Assembly: GCA_003979035.1 (NCBI GenBank)
Contig: RXOA01000029.1
Coordinates: 1-12,275 of the forward strand
DNA length: 12,275 nt
DNA from: Candidatus Bipolaricaulota bacterium
GTDB lineage: Bacteria > Bipolaricaulota > Bipolaricaulia > UBA7950 > UBA9294
Direction of reading: 5' to 3'
Each line of letters opens with the position of its first letter. Positions within the stretch are counted from its first letter, which is position 1. The position numbers and the translations under genes were made by a program. This document shows, one piece after another, positions 7,286 through 12,275 of the stretch. The notes beneath the pieces were generated by a model. That model was not told the origin of the DNA and made no database searches. It saw nothing but the letters and a program-made list of their open reading frames with translations.

Positions 7286-7446
7286 CACAGCGCTCCTCCA
7301 ACAATCTGCCACGCGAGCACGCCACAGAATACCACCGCAGCACCACGAGTCGTCCAGCTCGACGTGCCAAACCATAGTCTGTACGCCCACCATCCGACGA
7401 GCGCAGCGAGCGCGATCCGAACAACCATCAGGAATGCCTGTGTCAT
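7285..7446 (-). CDS. Small (53-residue) membrane protein in the ABC operon
   Basis: The product is 53 residues: a hydrophobic helix (about 5-25, FLMVVRIALAALVGWWAY), a short polar turn (WFGTSSWTTRG), then a second hydrophobic segment (about 35-53, ending LAWQIVGGAL). The ATG (7446-7444) overlaps the permease stop as ATGA. An AGGAGGTAGAGGG ribosome-binding region lies just upstream, inside the permease gene. Its stop overlaps the next gene's putative start by one base. The tight overlaps on both sides argue that it is translated. I do not recognise a family. A two-helix hairpin at this position could be an accessory subunit or regulator of the ABC permease, which is inference from context alone. 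Confidence 0.7.
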   Translation of the reverse strand: MTQAFLMVVRIALAALVGWWAYRLWFGTSSWTTRGAAVVFCGVLAWQIVGGAL

Positions 7447-8228
7447 CCCTCTACCTCCTGCCAGATCCGCCCGGCAACGGCCAACATCAGTGCCGAGAGG
7501 GCAAGCATGATCCACAGGGGCTCTTGTGGCAACGCAAACACCCCTTGAAATCCCTCCACTTCGGCTTCCCATGCCGCTGTGTCGATTGCCGTACGCAGCC
7601 CCTCGAACAGCCGCCAACCGGGGAGACGGTAGGAAACTCGCCAAATCCCTTCCACAATCCAGCGGCCAAGAAACGGCGTCGCCAAGATCATCACCGTGCC
7701 GGGGATCCATCCCGGTCCCGCAATGCGATACGAGCTGATGAACACCATCAGGAGAATTGTCCACGCCAAAACAGGAATCATCCCGACGGCAACGCCATAC
7801 AGCGGACAGGCGATCACCAGTTGCGCGACACTCCCTGCATCTAACTGGAGATGGGCTTGCGCGATCGCCCACCATGCCAATCCGCCGACAATGACGTAGT
7901 AGATGATGGCGGTGATCCCCGCGAACAGGAAGCGGGCGGCAACATGAACGTATCCACTGGGAGGAGTCAGCAACAGGACCTGGTACTGCCCGTGCCGAGT
8001 CTCCGAGCGGATGCGACCGACCATCAAGCAGAGGACGATCGCGCCGATTCCACACGCCACCACCAAGATGATCGCTCGCACGCCGAGCTGCTCAGCGGAA
8101 TCGACCAGATCCACCTGATTCATCCCCCACGCCCAGAAGAGGAGCGATCCCACAAGAGCAACCGCCCACACCCAAGATCGGCGCGCCTCCACCCACATCA
8201 GCGTGTTGAACTGCCTCCAGAACGTCAC
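7443..8228 (-). CDS. ABC-2-type transporter permease
   Basis: The 261-residue integral membrane protein has about six hydrophobic segments: near 19-36, 52-71, 103-127, 133-165 (probably more than one helix), 175-192 and 238-255. RIRSETRHGQYQVLLLTPPS after the second segment matches the conserved E-x-x-x-G-x-x-x-x-L-L-x-x-P loop of ABC-2 permeases, which contacts the ATPase. The start is GTG at 8228, overlapping the ATPase stop as GTGA, with GGGAGG about 8 nt upstream. It should form the membrane part of an exporter with the adjacent ATPase. Only one permease gene is present, so a homodimer is likely. The substrate is unknown. Confidence 0.82.
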   Translation of the reverse strand: MTFWRQFNTLMWVEARRSWVWAVALVGSLLFWAWGMNQVDLVDSAEQLGVRAIILVVACGIGAIVLCLMVGRIRSETRHGQYQVLLLTPPSGYVHVAARFLFAGITAIIYYVIVGGLAWWAIAQAHLQLDAGSVAQLVIACPLYGVAVGMIPVLAWTILLMVFISSYRIAGPGWIPGTVMILATPFLGRWIVEGIWRVSYRLPGWRLFEGLRTAIDTAAWEAEVEGFQGVFALPQEPLWIMLALSALMLAVAGRIWQEVEG

Positions 8229-8905
8229 GACAGCACCTCCCGGAACACATCCACGACACTCCGACCGCCACTGCGAAGCTCCTCGGCGCAGGCATCCAGC
8301 GCCAGGTGCCCGTCACGCAGAAAGACGACCCGATCGAACAGTGCTTCGGCTTCCGCAACTTCATGGGTGGAGAGGAGGATGGTCTCGTCTGTGTGCCATT
8401 CCTTGACGATCGACGTCAGGATCTTCTCACGAGACAGAAGGTCGATCCCGGCCAGCGGTTCATCCAGCAGATACAGGCGCGCGTTTCTTGCCAGCGCCAT
8501 CGCCAACCGCAGCCGGCCTCGCTCTCCCTTGGACATTGCCTTGGTCTTGCGCCGCGGAACCTCAAGACTATCAAGAAGATCGTTGAACCGAACCACGTCG
8601 AAGTCGCCATAGAGTCCCACCATGAACCTCTCCGCGTCCGCGGGAGTCATCCATGCCCAAAGCGCATCCGTTTCCCCCAGGTAGACCACGCGAGCACGAT
8701 TGCGTCTTGGGGCTCCGCCGAATACCGTTGCCGTTCCTTCCGACGGGACCAGCAACCCGGCAAGGATTTTTAGCATCGTCGACTTCCCGCTCCCGTTGAG
8801 TCCTAGCACACCGACCACTTCGCCCGCCGGGAAATCCAGGGTCACACTCCGCAGCCCCTCGCTGCGTAGGTATCTCTTTGTCACGTCACTCAGCCTTGCC
8901 AGCAT
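8225..8905 (-). CDS. ABC transporter ATP-binding protein (YtrB-like)
   Basis: The 226-residue nucleotide-binding subunit has Walker A GLNGSGKST (35-43), an ABC signature variant MSKGERGRLRL (124-134), Walker B LYLLDEP (144-150), D-loop LAGIDL (151-156) and switch histidine H181 (LLSTHEV). At the Q-loop the sequence reads VVYLGETDALW, with E78 where glutamine is usual. ATG 8905 has GGAGGAGG 6-7 nt upstream and overlaps the 3' end of the GntR gene by 20 bp. The frame extends upstream to 9040, but that part is antisense and out of frame with the regulator. The short C-terminus without an extra domain fits ABC-2 exporters. Its partner is the following permease, and the upstream GntR gene suggests the ytr type of system. 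Confidence 0.9.
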   Translation of the reverse strand: MLARLSDVTKRYLRSEGLRSVTLDFPAGEVVGVLGLNGSGKSTMLKILAGLLVPSEGTATVFGGAPRRNRARVVYLGETDALWAWMTPADAERFMVGLYGDFDVVRFNDLLDSLEVPRRKTKAMSKGERGRLRLAMALARNARLYLLDEPLAGIDLLSREKILTSIVKEWHTDETILLSTHEVAEAEALFDRVVFLRDGHLALDACAEELRSGGRSVVDVFREVLS

Positions 8906-9272
8906 CCCAAACCTCCTCCAGGGCAGCGAGCGCTTCCCATGCAGGCACGCCCAACCGCTGGATCTCGTCGGCGAAACCAACTGCCGCCGCCCGAAGTAGC
9001 TCCTTGCGCATTTCGGCGACCGGAGCATCTTCGCGAACAAATGTTCCGAGCCCCCTCTTTGTCTCGATCACTTTGGTCCTCTCTAGCTCTCCGTAGGCAT
9101 GCACGACAGTATTGGGGTTCACCCCCAACTTCGCGGCGAGATCGCGCGCCGACGGCAGTCTGTCACCGGGCAGTAGATCGGCTCGCGCAAGCAGCTGCCG
9201 GACATTGGCGCCAATCTGCACAAAGATCGGGCCGGCGCTCATCTCGAGTTTCCAGTTGTTCGGCGTGGTCAT
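8886..9272 (-). CDS. GntR-family (YtrA subfamily) transcriptional regulator
   Basis: The 128-residue product has an N-terminal winged helix: PIFVQIGANVRQLLARADLL (15-34), then LPSARDLAAKLGVNPNTVVHAYGELE (39-64) as the helix-turn-helix, and KRGLGTFV (72-79) as the wing. The remaining roughly 50 residues form a short helical dimerisation domain. This compact layout, without a large ligand-binding domain, is typical of the YtrA subfamily, which usually controls adjacent ABC transporters. The ATG at 9272 has no ribosome binding site upstream. Instead a consensus promoter is placed so that transcription should begin at the start codon, making the mRNA leaderless. A dyad over the promoter is the likely autoregulatory operator. 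The gene heads the five-gene operon. Confidence 0.9.
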   Translation of the reverse strand: MTTPNNWKLEMSAGPIFVQIGANVRQLLARADLLPGDRLPSARDLAAKLGVNPNTVVHAYGELERTKVIETKRGLGTFVREDAPVAEMRKELLRAAAVGFADEIQRLGVPAWEALAALEEVWDAGKAE

Positions 9273-9297
9273 AGTGTACTAGTGTACTAAGACACTA
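9272..9297 (-). promoter_or_regulatory. Candidate operator of the YtrA-like regulator
   Basis: On the minus strand TAGTGT (9297-9292) and ACACTA (9277-9272) form a perfect inverted repeat with a 14-bp spacer. The spacer carries another TACACT, so the site also reads as a tandem repeat AGTGTACTAGTGTACT on the plus strand (9273-9288). As I recall, B. subtilis YtrA binds AGTGTA-N13-TACACT. Here AGTGTC-N12-TACACT is present, one base shorter. It covers the -10 box and touches the ATG, so binding should block transcription. Confidence 0.65.
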
Positions 9298-9309
9298 TCA
9301 TCCTGTCAA
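9281..9309 (-). promoter_or_regulatory. Strong sigma70-type promoter of the gntR-ABC operon
   Basis: On the minus strand a perfect -35 box TTGACA (9309-9304), a 17-bp spacer and the -10 box TACACT (9286-9281, 5/6) are followed by 8 nt and then the ATG at 9272. The A of the ATG sits where transcription should start. Confidence 0.75.
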
Positions 9310-9434
9310 GATGCCGCGCACTCGTCCAGTTGGCGCGCGAATGCGATCTGGATTCCCCAGAAGGAACATGCAGAAAACGGTGTTCCTGCTCTTTGCAGCC
9401 CGAGCCTGCTCGTGCTACGCGAAGCCAACGGTCA

Positions 9435-9461
9435 CCCTGGCCGTCGGTAGAGAAACCAGGG
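9435..9461 (-). terminator. Possible terminator hairpin after the flavoprotein gene
   Basis: CCCTGG (9435-9440) and CCAGGG (9456-9461) can pair with a 15-nt loop about 26 nt beyond the flavoprotein stop. A second weak inverted repeat, AGGAACA with TGTTCCT, lies at 9362-9387. Neither is followed by a clear U-tract, so termination here is only a suggestion. Confidence 0.25.
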
Positions 9462-9486
9462 ATCGATCCGCTGCTGCAAACGCAAT

Positions 9487-10074
9487 CTATCCCGAGGATC
9501 TCTCCTGGACGAGCAACCGGTTCGCGAGTTGGAGTGCTTTGGCCTTTGCCTCCGGGCCAAGGTTGTCCGGCGTCGTGCAGTTCGGGAAAACCCAGATCCC
9601 ATGCGACGAAAGCTTTAGATAGCCTTCCCATCGAGGAAAGCTCAGTTGGATTGCGTCGGTGTTACGCTCGATGCCACCGCCACAGCTCACGAGCAACGCA
9701 GATCGAGCTCCCTCGACCAGAGATCGATGCGGCGCCGAGGTCGCGTAGCCGGTGGCAAGGGCAAGACAGCGGTCCATCAACGTTTTCATCGGTCCGACAT
9801 AGCTCCACATGTAGAGTGGCGTCGCAAACAACAGGGCGTTGGCGGCGATCATCGCCTGGTACACGGCGTATGCATCATCCTGCTGCACGCACCCTGGCCG
9901 ATCTTCGTGCCGCGCGCAGGCGTAGCACCCTCGGCAGCTATGCAGCTTCATTCCATCGAGGTTGATGCGTGTCACGATGTGCCCATCACTTCTCGCACGT
10001 TCTTCCACCCAGCCGAGCAGAGTCGCCGTATTGCCTTGTCTCCGTGCCCCGGCAAAAATCGTTGTCAGTTTCAT
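9487..10074 (-). CDS. Flavodoxin-fold NAD(P)H-dependent oxidoreductase with four-cysteine motif
   Basis: The 195-residue protein begins MKLTTIFAGARRQGNTATLL, the first strand and FMN-phosphate loop of the NADPH-dependent FMN reductase/flavodoxin fold. LLFATPLYMWSYVGPMKTLMDR (about 81-102) is the conserved flavin isoalloxazine-binding segment. Between them C47, C50, C53 and C62 form CRGCYACARHEDRPGC, resembling the compact cluster motif of iron-sulfur flavoproteins (C-x2-C-x2-C-x4-7-C as known), though the last gap here is 8. It is probably a cytoplasmic electron-transfer or quinone/nitro-type reductase, perhaps with a [4Fe-4S] cluster. ATG 10074 has GGGAGGT about 4 nt upstream. It lies 177 bp upstream of the ABC operon promoter and appears to be a separate unit. 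Confidence 0.85.
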   Translation of the reverse strand: MKLTTIFAGARRQGNTATLLGWVEERARSDGHIVTRINLDGMKLHSCRGCYACARHEDRPGCVQQDDAYAVYQAMIAANALLFATPLYMWSYVGPMKTLMDRCLALATGYATSAPHRSLVEGARSALLVSCGGGIERNTDAIQLSFPRWEGYLKLSSHGIWVFPNCTTPDNLGPEAKAKALQLANRLLVQERSSG

Positions 10075-10394
10075 CGCACCTCCCTATCCATGTGGCCAAT
10101 CCGAACAGCCACTTCTCTTCTACCGTCATCGACGAGCACAGAGCAACAAGAGGGCCGTTCCCGCCACCTTGAACGGGTCAGGCGTAGACCCGGCTCGCGA
10201 CCGACGCCTCCGTCCTGCCCTCATTCTGTGCGGCTGATCCGCCGGCTCGCCATCGACCGCGTCGTGGCGCCGCTTGCTCTCGCCATGCCGCTTGATCCGA
10301 CGATACTGAAGTTGCCAGCCGCTCAATAGACGGCTGAGATTGGCGTGCTCGCACAAGGGGGGGATCTCGTGGCAAACAGTCAGATGTTGTCGGC

Positions 10395-10433
10395 GACACC
10401 CTCGGGAGCCGCGCACTGACCTCGGAGGGTGTC
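10395..10433. repeat. Long inverted repeat in the intergenic stretch
   Basis: GACACCCTC (10395-10403) and GAGGGTGTC (10425-10433) are perfect 9-bp arms around a 21-nt GC-rich loop. No gene adjoins it closely. It may be part of a structured RNA or a remnant of an element. Confidence 0.5.
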
Positions 10434-10534
10434 TCTTAACCCATCGGGGCAGTTCGCGCGCTGAGGGATGTCTCGGCAGATTGTGATGGGATAGATCCTT
10501 GACCCCAGCAGTGAATGCCAGACGGTGGGAGAGC

Positions 10535-10559
10535 TTGGCCCGAGACATGCTCGGGCCAA
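10535..10559 (-). terminator. Strong hairpin downstream of the PKD lipoprotein gene
   Basis: TTGGCCCGAG (10535-10544) and CTCGGGCCAA (10550-10559) form a perfect 10-bp stem with a 5-nt loop, 43 nt beyond the lipoprotein stop codon. No U-tract follows on the minus strand, so it is either a non-canonical terminator or an mRNA-stabilising 3' structure. Confidence 0.5.
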
Positions 10560-10602
10560 TTCGCTGTCTTCCTTGTCGAATGAGCCCTCCGAACTCGCCC
10601 AA

Positions 10603-11331
10603 CTACGGAGCAGGCGGGATTGGATCGCACCACATCGAACGCGCCCATACGAACCCGCTCGGGGGATCGATGAGCAGCTGGATGCTGTCATCCTCCATCG
10701 GTGCCAGTGGGGGGAGCCCCAGAGCCACGTAGTCCTTCACCGCACCGCCGATCGATCCATCATCATCGTAAAGCCAAACGCCGACTGCATAGAGGGGACG
10801 CTCACTCTCATTGCTGAAGTGAACAATCACCAAGACCTGACCCGACACCTGCGGATCCGTGTCCTCTCGAATGATGTCCAACCATGGCTCCCCGACCGTC
10901 ACCGTCACACTCTCTGAATCCGTCTGCCCGCTGGAAGACGAAGTTGCCGTGACCGTCACCGTATACACGCCCGGATCAATGAATCGGTGGAGCTGGCGCA
11001 CCAGATCGTCTTCGGGTCCAACAACCGGTGATCCGTCCCCGAAATCCCAAAGGAAGTCGGTGCGTTCCGCTTGGGAGCCAAGCACCGGCTGCCCGCCGGA
11101 ATCCAACGAGTCCGATGCATCAAACTGCACGTCAAGCGGAGCACGAAGATTGGGATTGTAGCCGAGCTGATACGCCACATCGGCGATCTCCGCCTGGAGG
11201 ACGACCGTGGGCGGGGCATCATCCACCGGAGGATTGAGGATCTTGTCGATCCAATCTTGCGGGGCGCAACCCGACACGCCCGCAACCACGATTCCTGCCA
11301 CCACCAGCACCGCAGCGAAACGAATTCGCAT
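10603..11331 (-). CDS. PKD-domain lipoprotein
   Basis: The 242-residue product has a signal peptide (MRIRF, then a hydrophobic stretch) ending in lipobox VSGC with Cys22, so it is predicted to be a lipid-anchored surface or periplasmic protein. Residues about 40-147 form one PKD/immunoglobulin-like domain. DVQFDASDSLDSGGQPV is the start, FLWDFGDGSPVV (93-104) the WDFGDG core, and HRFIDPGVYTVTVTAT the final strands. The rest (about 150-242) is another beta-rich domain, perhaps Ig-like. PKD domains mediate protein or carbohydrate contacts. No enzyme domain is attached. GAGGAGGT lies 3 nt before ATG 11331. A possible promoter sits just upstream. The gene is divergent from the YbaK-type gene. Confidence 0.8.
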   Translation of the reverse strand: MRIRFAAVLVVAGIVVAGVSGCAPQDWIDKILNPPVDDAPPTVVLQAEIADVAYQLGYNPNLRAPLDVQFDASDSLDSGGQPVLGSQAERTDFLWDFGDGSPVVGPEDDLVRQLHRFIDPGVYTVTVTATSSSSGQTDSESVTVTVGEPWLDIIREDTDPQVSGQVLVIVHFSNESERPLYAVGVWLYDDDGSIGGAVKDYVALGLPPLAPMEDDSIQLLIDPPSGFVWARSMWCDPIPPAP

Positions 11332-11353
11332 GACACCTCCTCTACTGGCGGTC

Positions 11354-11383
11354 AGGGTAGGGGATTGTGCGGGTCATCGACAA
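11354..11383 (-). promoter_or_regulatory. Possible promoter of the PKD lipoprotein gene
   Basis: On the minus strand TTGTCG (11383-11378), an 18-bp spacer and TACCCT (11359-11354) form a moderate -35/-10 pair. It predicts a transcription start near 11347, about 16 nt before the ATG. Confidence 0.4.
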
Positions 11384-11426
11384 CTGAGACACCCGGCGGT
11401 CGTTTCTCCGCGTACCTCCCCCCGCC

Positions 11427-11432
11427 TATACT
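11427..11432 (+). promoter_or_regulatory. Possible -10 box upstream of the YbaK-type gene
   Basis: TATACT is a good -10 match. The hexamer 17 bp upstream, TTCTCC (11404-11409), is a poor -35. If used, transcription starts near 11439 and leaves a leader of about 68 nt. Confidence 0.35.
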
Positions 11433-11506
11433 GGATCGGGATTCGATTGACTGACCATGCGAATCCGAGGAAGCTCTTGACGAGCGTGACGGCAAAGGAG
11501 GTCGAC

Positions 11507-12013
11507 ATGCCGGTCCAGAAGCTGAAAGCGTTCCTCGACGAACACGAAGCCCGCTATGTGGTCATCCAGCACTCCCCCGGGTACAGCGCTCAGGAAGTGG
11601 CAGCGTATGCTCACATCCCCGGCAAGGAGCTTGCGAAGACCGTCATGGTGAAGCTCGACGGAAAGATGGCCATGGCGGTTGTGCCGGCTTCGCATCGAGT
11701 TGATCTCGATCGGCTGCGCGAAGCGGCCGGCGCGTCCGAGATCACGCTGTCGAGTGAAGCTGAGTTCCGCGGGCTCTTCCCCAACTGCGATCTGGGGGCA
11801 ATGCCCCCGTTTGGAAATCTGTGGAGCATGCCGGTCTATGTCTCAGCGGCACTGGCCGAGGATCTGGAAATCGCGTTCAGTGCCGGAAGCCACTCCGAAG
11901 TCGTTCGCCTGTCTTATGAAGACTATGGCCGGCTGGTTGAGCCCACCGTCGCATCGTTCTCCACCAAGGCATTGCCCGGCCCGCCGCGCGAACCGAACCT
12001 TCACGTCGAGTGA
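11507..12013 (+). CDS. YbaK/EbsC-family aminoacyl-tRNA deacylase (prolyl-tRNA editing type)
   Basis: The 168-residue single-domain protein matches the YbaK/ProX editing fold. HSPGYSAQEVAAYAHIPGKELAKTVMVKLDG (22-52) includes the conserved lysine K45. MAMAVVPASHRVDLDRLREAAG is the following strand and helix. NCDLGAMPPFGNLW (93-106) is the characteristic G-x-x-P-P-F-G loop, and AGSHSEVVRLSYEDY (126-140) the last conserved block. These proteins hydrolyse mischarged tRNA, such as Ala- or Cys-tRNA(Pro), in the cytoplasm; specificity cannot be read here. AAAGGAGGT, a near-perfect anti-16S match, lies 5 nt before ATG 11507. The frame is open back to 11207, but that part is antisense to the lipoprotein gene and was excluded. 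Confidence 0.88.
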   Translation: MPVQKLKAFLDEHEARYVVIQHSPGYSAQEVAAYAHIPGKELAKTVMVKLDGKMAMAVVPASHRVDLDRLREAAGASEITLSSEAEFRGLFPNCDLGAMPPFGNLWSMPVYVSAALAEDLEIAFSAGSHSEVVRLSYEDYGRLVEPTVASFSTKALPGPPREPNLHVE

Positions 12014-12026
12014 CCGAAGCGGGGCA

Positions 12027-12090
12027 GCTCTTCCCGCGGATCGACAGGTGATCGACGAACCTTCGTAGCATCACGTTGTGGAGGAAGAGC
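12027..12090. terminator. Nested inverted repeats between convergent genes
   Basis: GCTCTTCC (12027-12034) and GGAAGAGC (12083-12090) pair as an outer 8-bp stem. Inside, GTGAT/ATCAC (12048-12052/12070-12074) and CGAA/TTCG (12056-12059/12062-12065) form a smaller hairpin. It lies between the ends of the YbaK-type gene and the MFS gene, where a two-way terminator is expected, but there is no U-tract. Confidence 0.35.
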
Positions 12091-12112
12091 CCGGGACGTG
12101 CCTACCAACAAG

Positions 12113-12275
12113 CTATCGAGGGCGGGATCTGGCCATCGCGGCAGCATCCGGGTCCCGCCGCAGCCAGCGCCTTGTCCACATGATGACCATGATCGATCCC
12201 AAGGCACCAACCGCGAAAGCAAACGGGAAGATCGAGATTTGACCGAAGGCATCCACGACAATGCCGCTGATGATC
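12113..12275 (-). CDS. Probable MFS transporter, C-terminal end (5' truncated by window edge)
   Basis: On the minus strand the frame is open from the right edge (first full codon at 12274) to TAG at 12115-12113, giving 53 residues. It reads IISGIVVDAFGQ, then a hydrophobic helix (ISIFPFAFAVGALGSIMVIMW), then a basic tail TRRWLRRDPDAAAMARSRPR. A G-x-x-x-D-x-F-G turn followed by a final membrane helix and a basic cytoplasmic tail is the usual ending of major facilitator transporters. Other polytopic transporters could end in a similar way, and the rest of the gene is outside the window. Confidence 0.6.
   Translation of the reverse strand, partial: IISGIVVDAFGQISIFPFAFAVGALGSIMVIMWTRRWLRRDPDAAAMARSRPR

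Larger units (their letters stand above)
10075..10602. other. 528-bp stretch without a convincing gene, rich in hairpins
   Basis: Both strands were read. A minus-strand frame is open from 10602 to 10126 but encodes an arginine-, histidine- and proline-rich chain with no domain or ribosome binding site, so I treat it as spurious. The stretch contains inverted repeats at 10174-10192 (CGGGTC/GACCCG), 10395-10433 and 10535-10559. It should hold the promoter of the flavoprotein gene and the terminator of the PKD lipoprotein gene. A decayed gene or a small RNA cannot be excluded. Confidence 0.45.

Noticed and set aside
9273..9288. Tandem 8-bp AGTGTACT repeat as a mobile-element target duplication
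   Set aside because: There is no element between the copies, and it is better explained as part of the regulator's operator and promoter.
10126..10602. 158-codon minus-strand open frame
   Set aside because: It has Arg/His/Pro-rich composition, no start signal and no domain, and it crosses two hairpins. A pseudogene could not be demonstrated.
11207..11506. Extended N-terminus of the YbaK-type protein
   Set aside because: It is antisense to the PKD lipoprotein gene and its promoter. AAAGGAGGT fixes the start at 11507.

Overview
This is a chromosomal window from a GC-rich (roughly 60 % by eye) bacterium. The genes carry strong GGAGG-type ribosome binding sites, use ATG, GTG and TTG starts, and overlap by a few bases in several places. 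No rRNA, tRNA, CRISPR array, insertion sequence or phage gene was seen. The gene content does not fix a phylum. A candidate phylum such as Bipolaricaulota is one guess, made from general impression only.

Layout. The window opens with the 3' end of a HAD-type phosphatase (+). It converges on a two-gene minus-strand operon: an adenylate-kinase-like P-loop protein with a TTG start, coupled by an ATGA overlap to an EamA/DMT transporter. Diverging from this is an unrecognised membrane-anchored protein (1894-2898). Next is a 750-residue signalling protein with its own sigma70-type promoter. It has an N-terminal class III adenylate cyclase domain with all expected catalytic residues, then a TolB/FlgO-like domain and a long TPR array. 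It converges on a minus-strand gene for a free-standing pyruvate-kinase C-terminal (alpha/beta) domain protein.

The centre of interest is 6353-9309, a tightly overlapping five-gene minus-strand operon: YtrA-like GntR regulator, ABC ATPase, ABC-2-type permease, 53-residue membrane protein, and a DUF4097-like lipoprotein with an exact 18-residue TSNG repeat. A consensus-like promoter (TTGACA, 17 bp, TACACT) reads into it. The likely transcription start is the A of the regulator's ATG, so the regulator mRNA is probably leaderless. A dyad resembling YtrA operators covers the -10 region and the start codon, which implies autorepression. The first three genes resemble the ytr layout of Firmicutes, known for its response to cell-envelope antibiotics. 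The two downstream genes look like an unusual envelope-facing addition.

After this come a flavodoxin-fold oxidoreductase with a four-cysteine cluster (-), about 530 bp without a convincing gene but with several hairpins, a PKD-domain lipoprotein (-), a divergent YbaK/EbsC-type aminoacyl-tRNA editing protein (+), and the last 53 codons of a probable MFS transporter (-) entering from the right edge.
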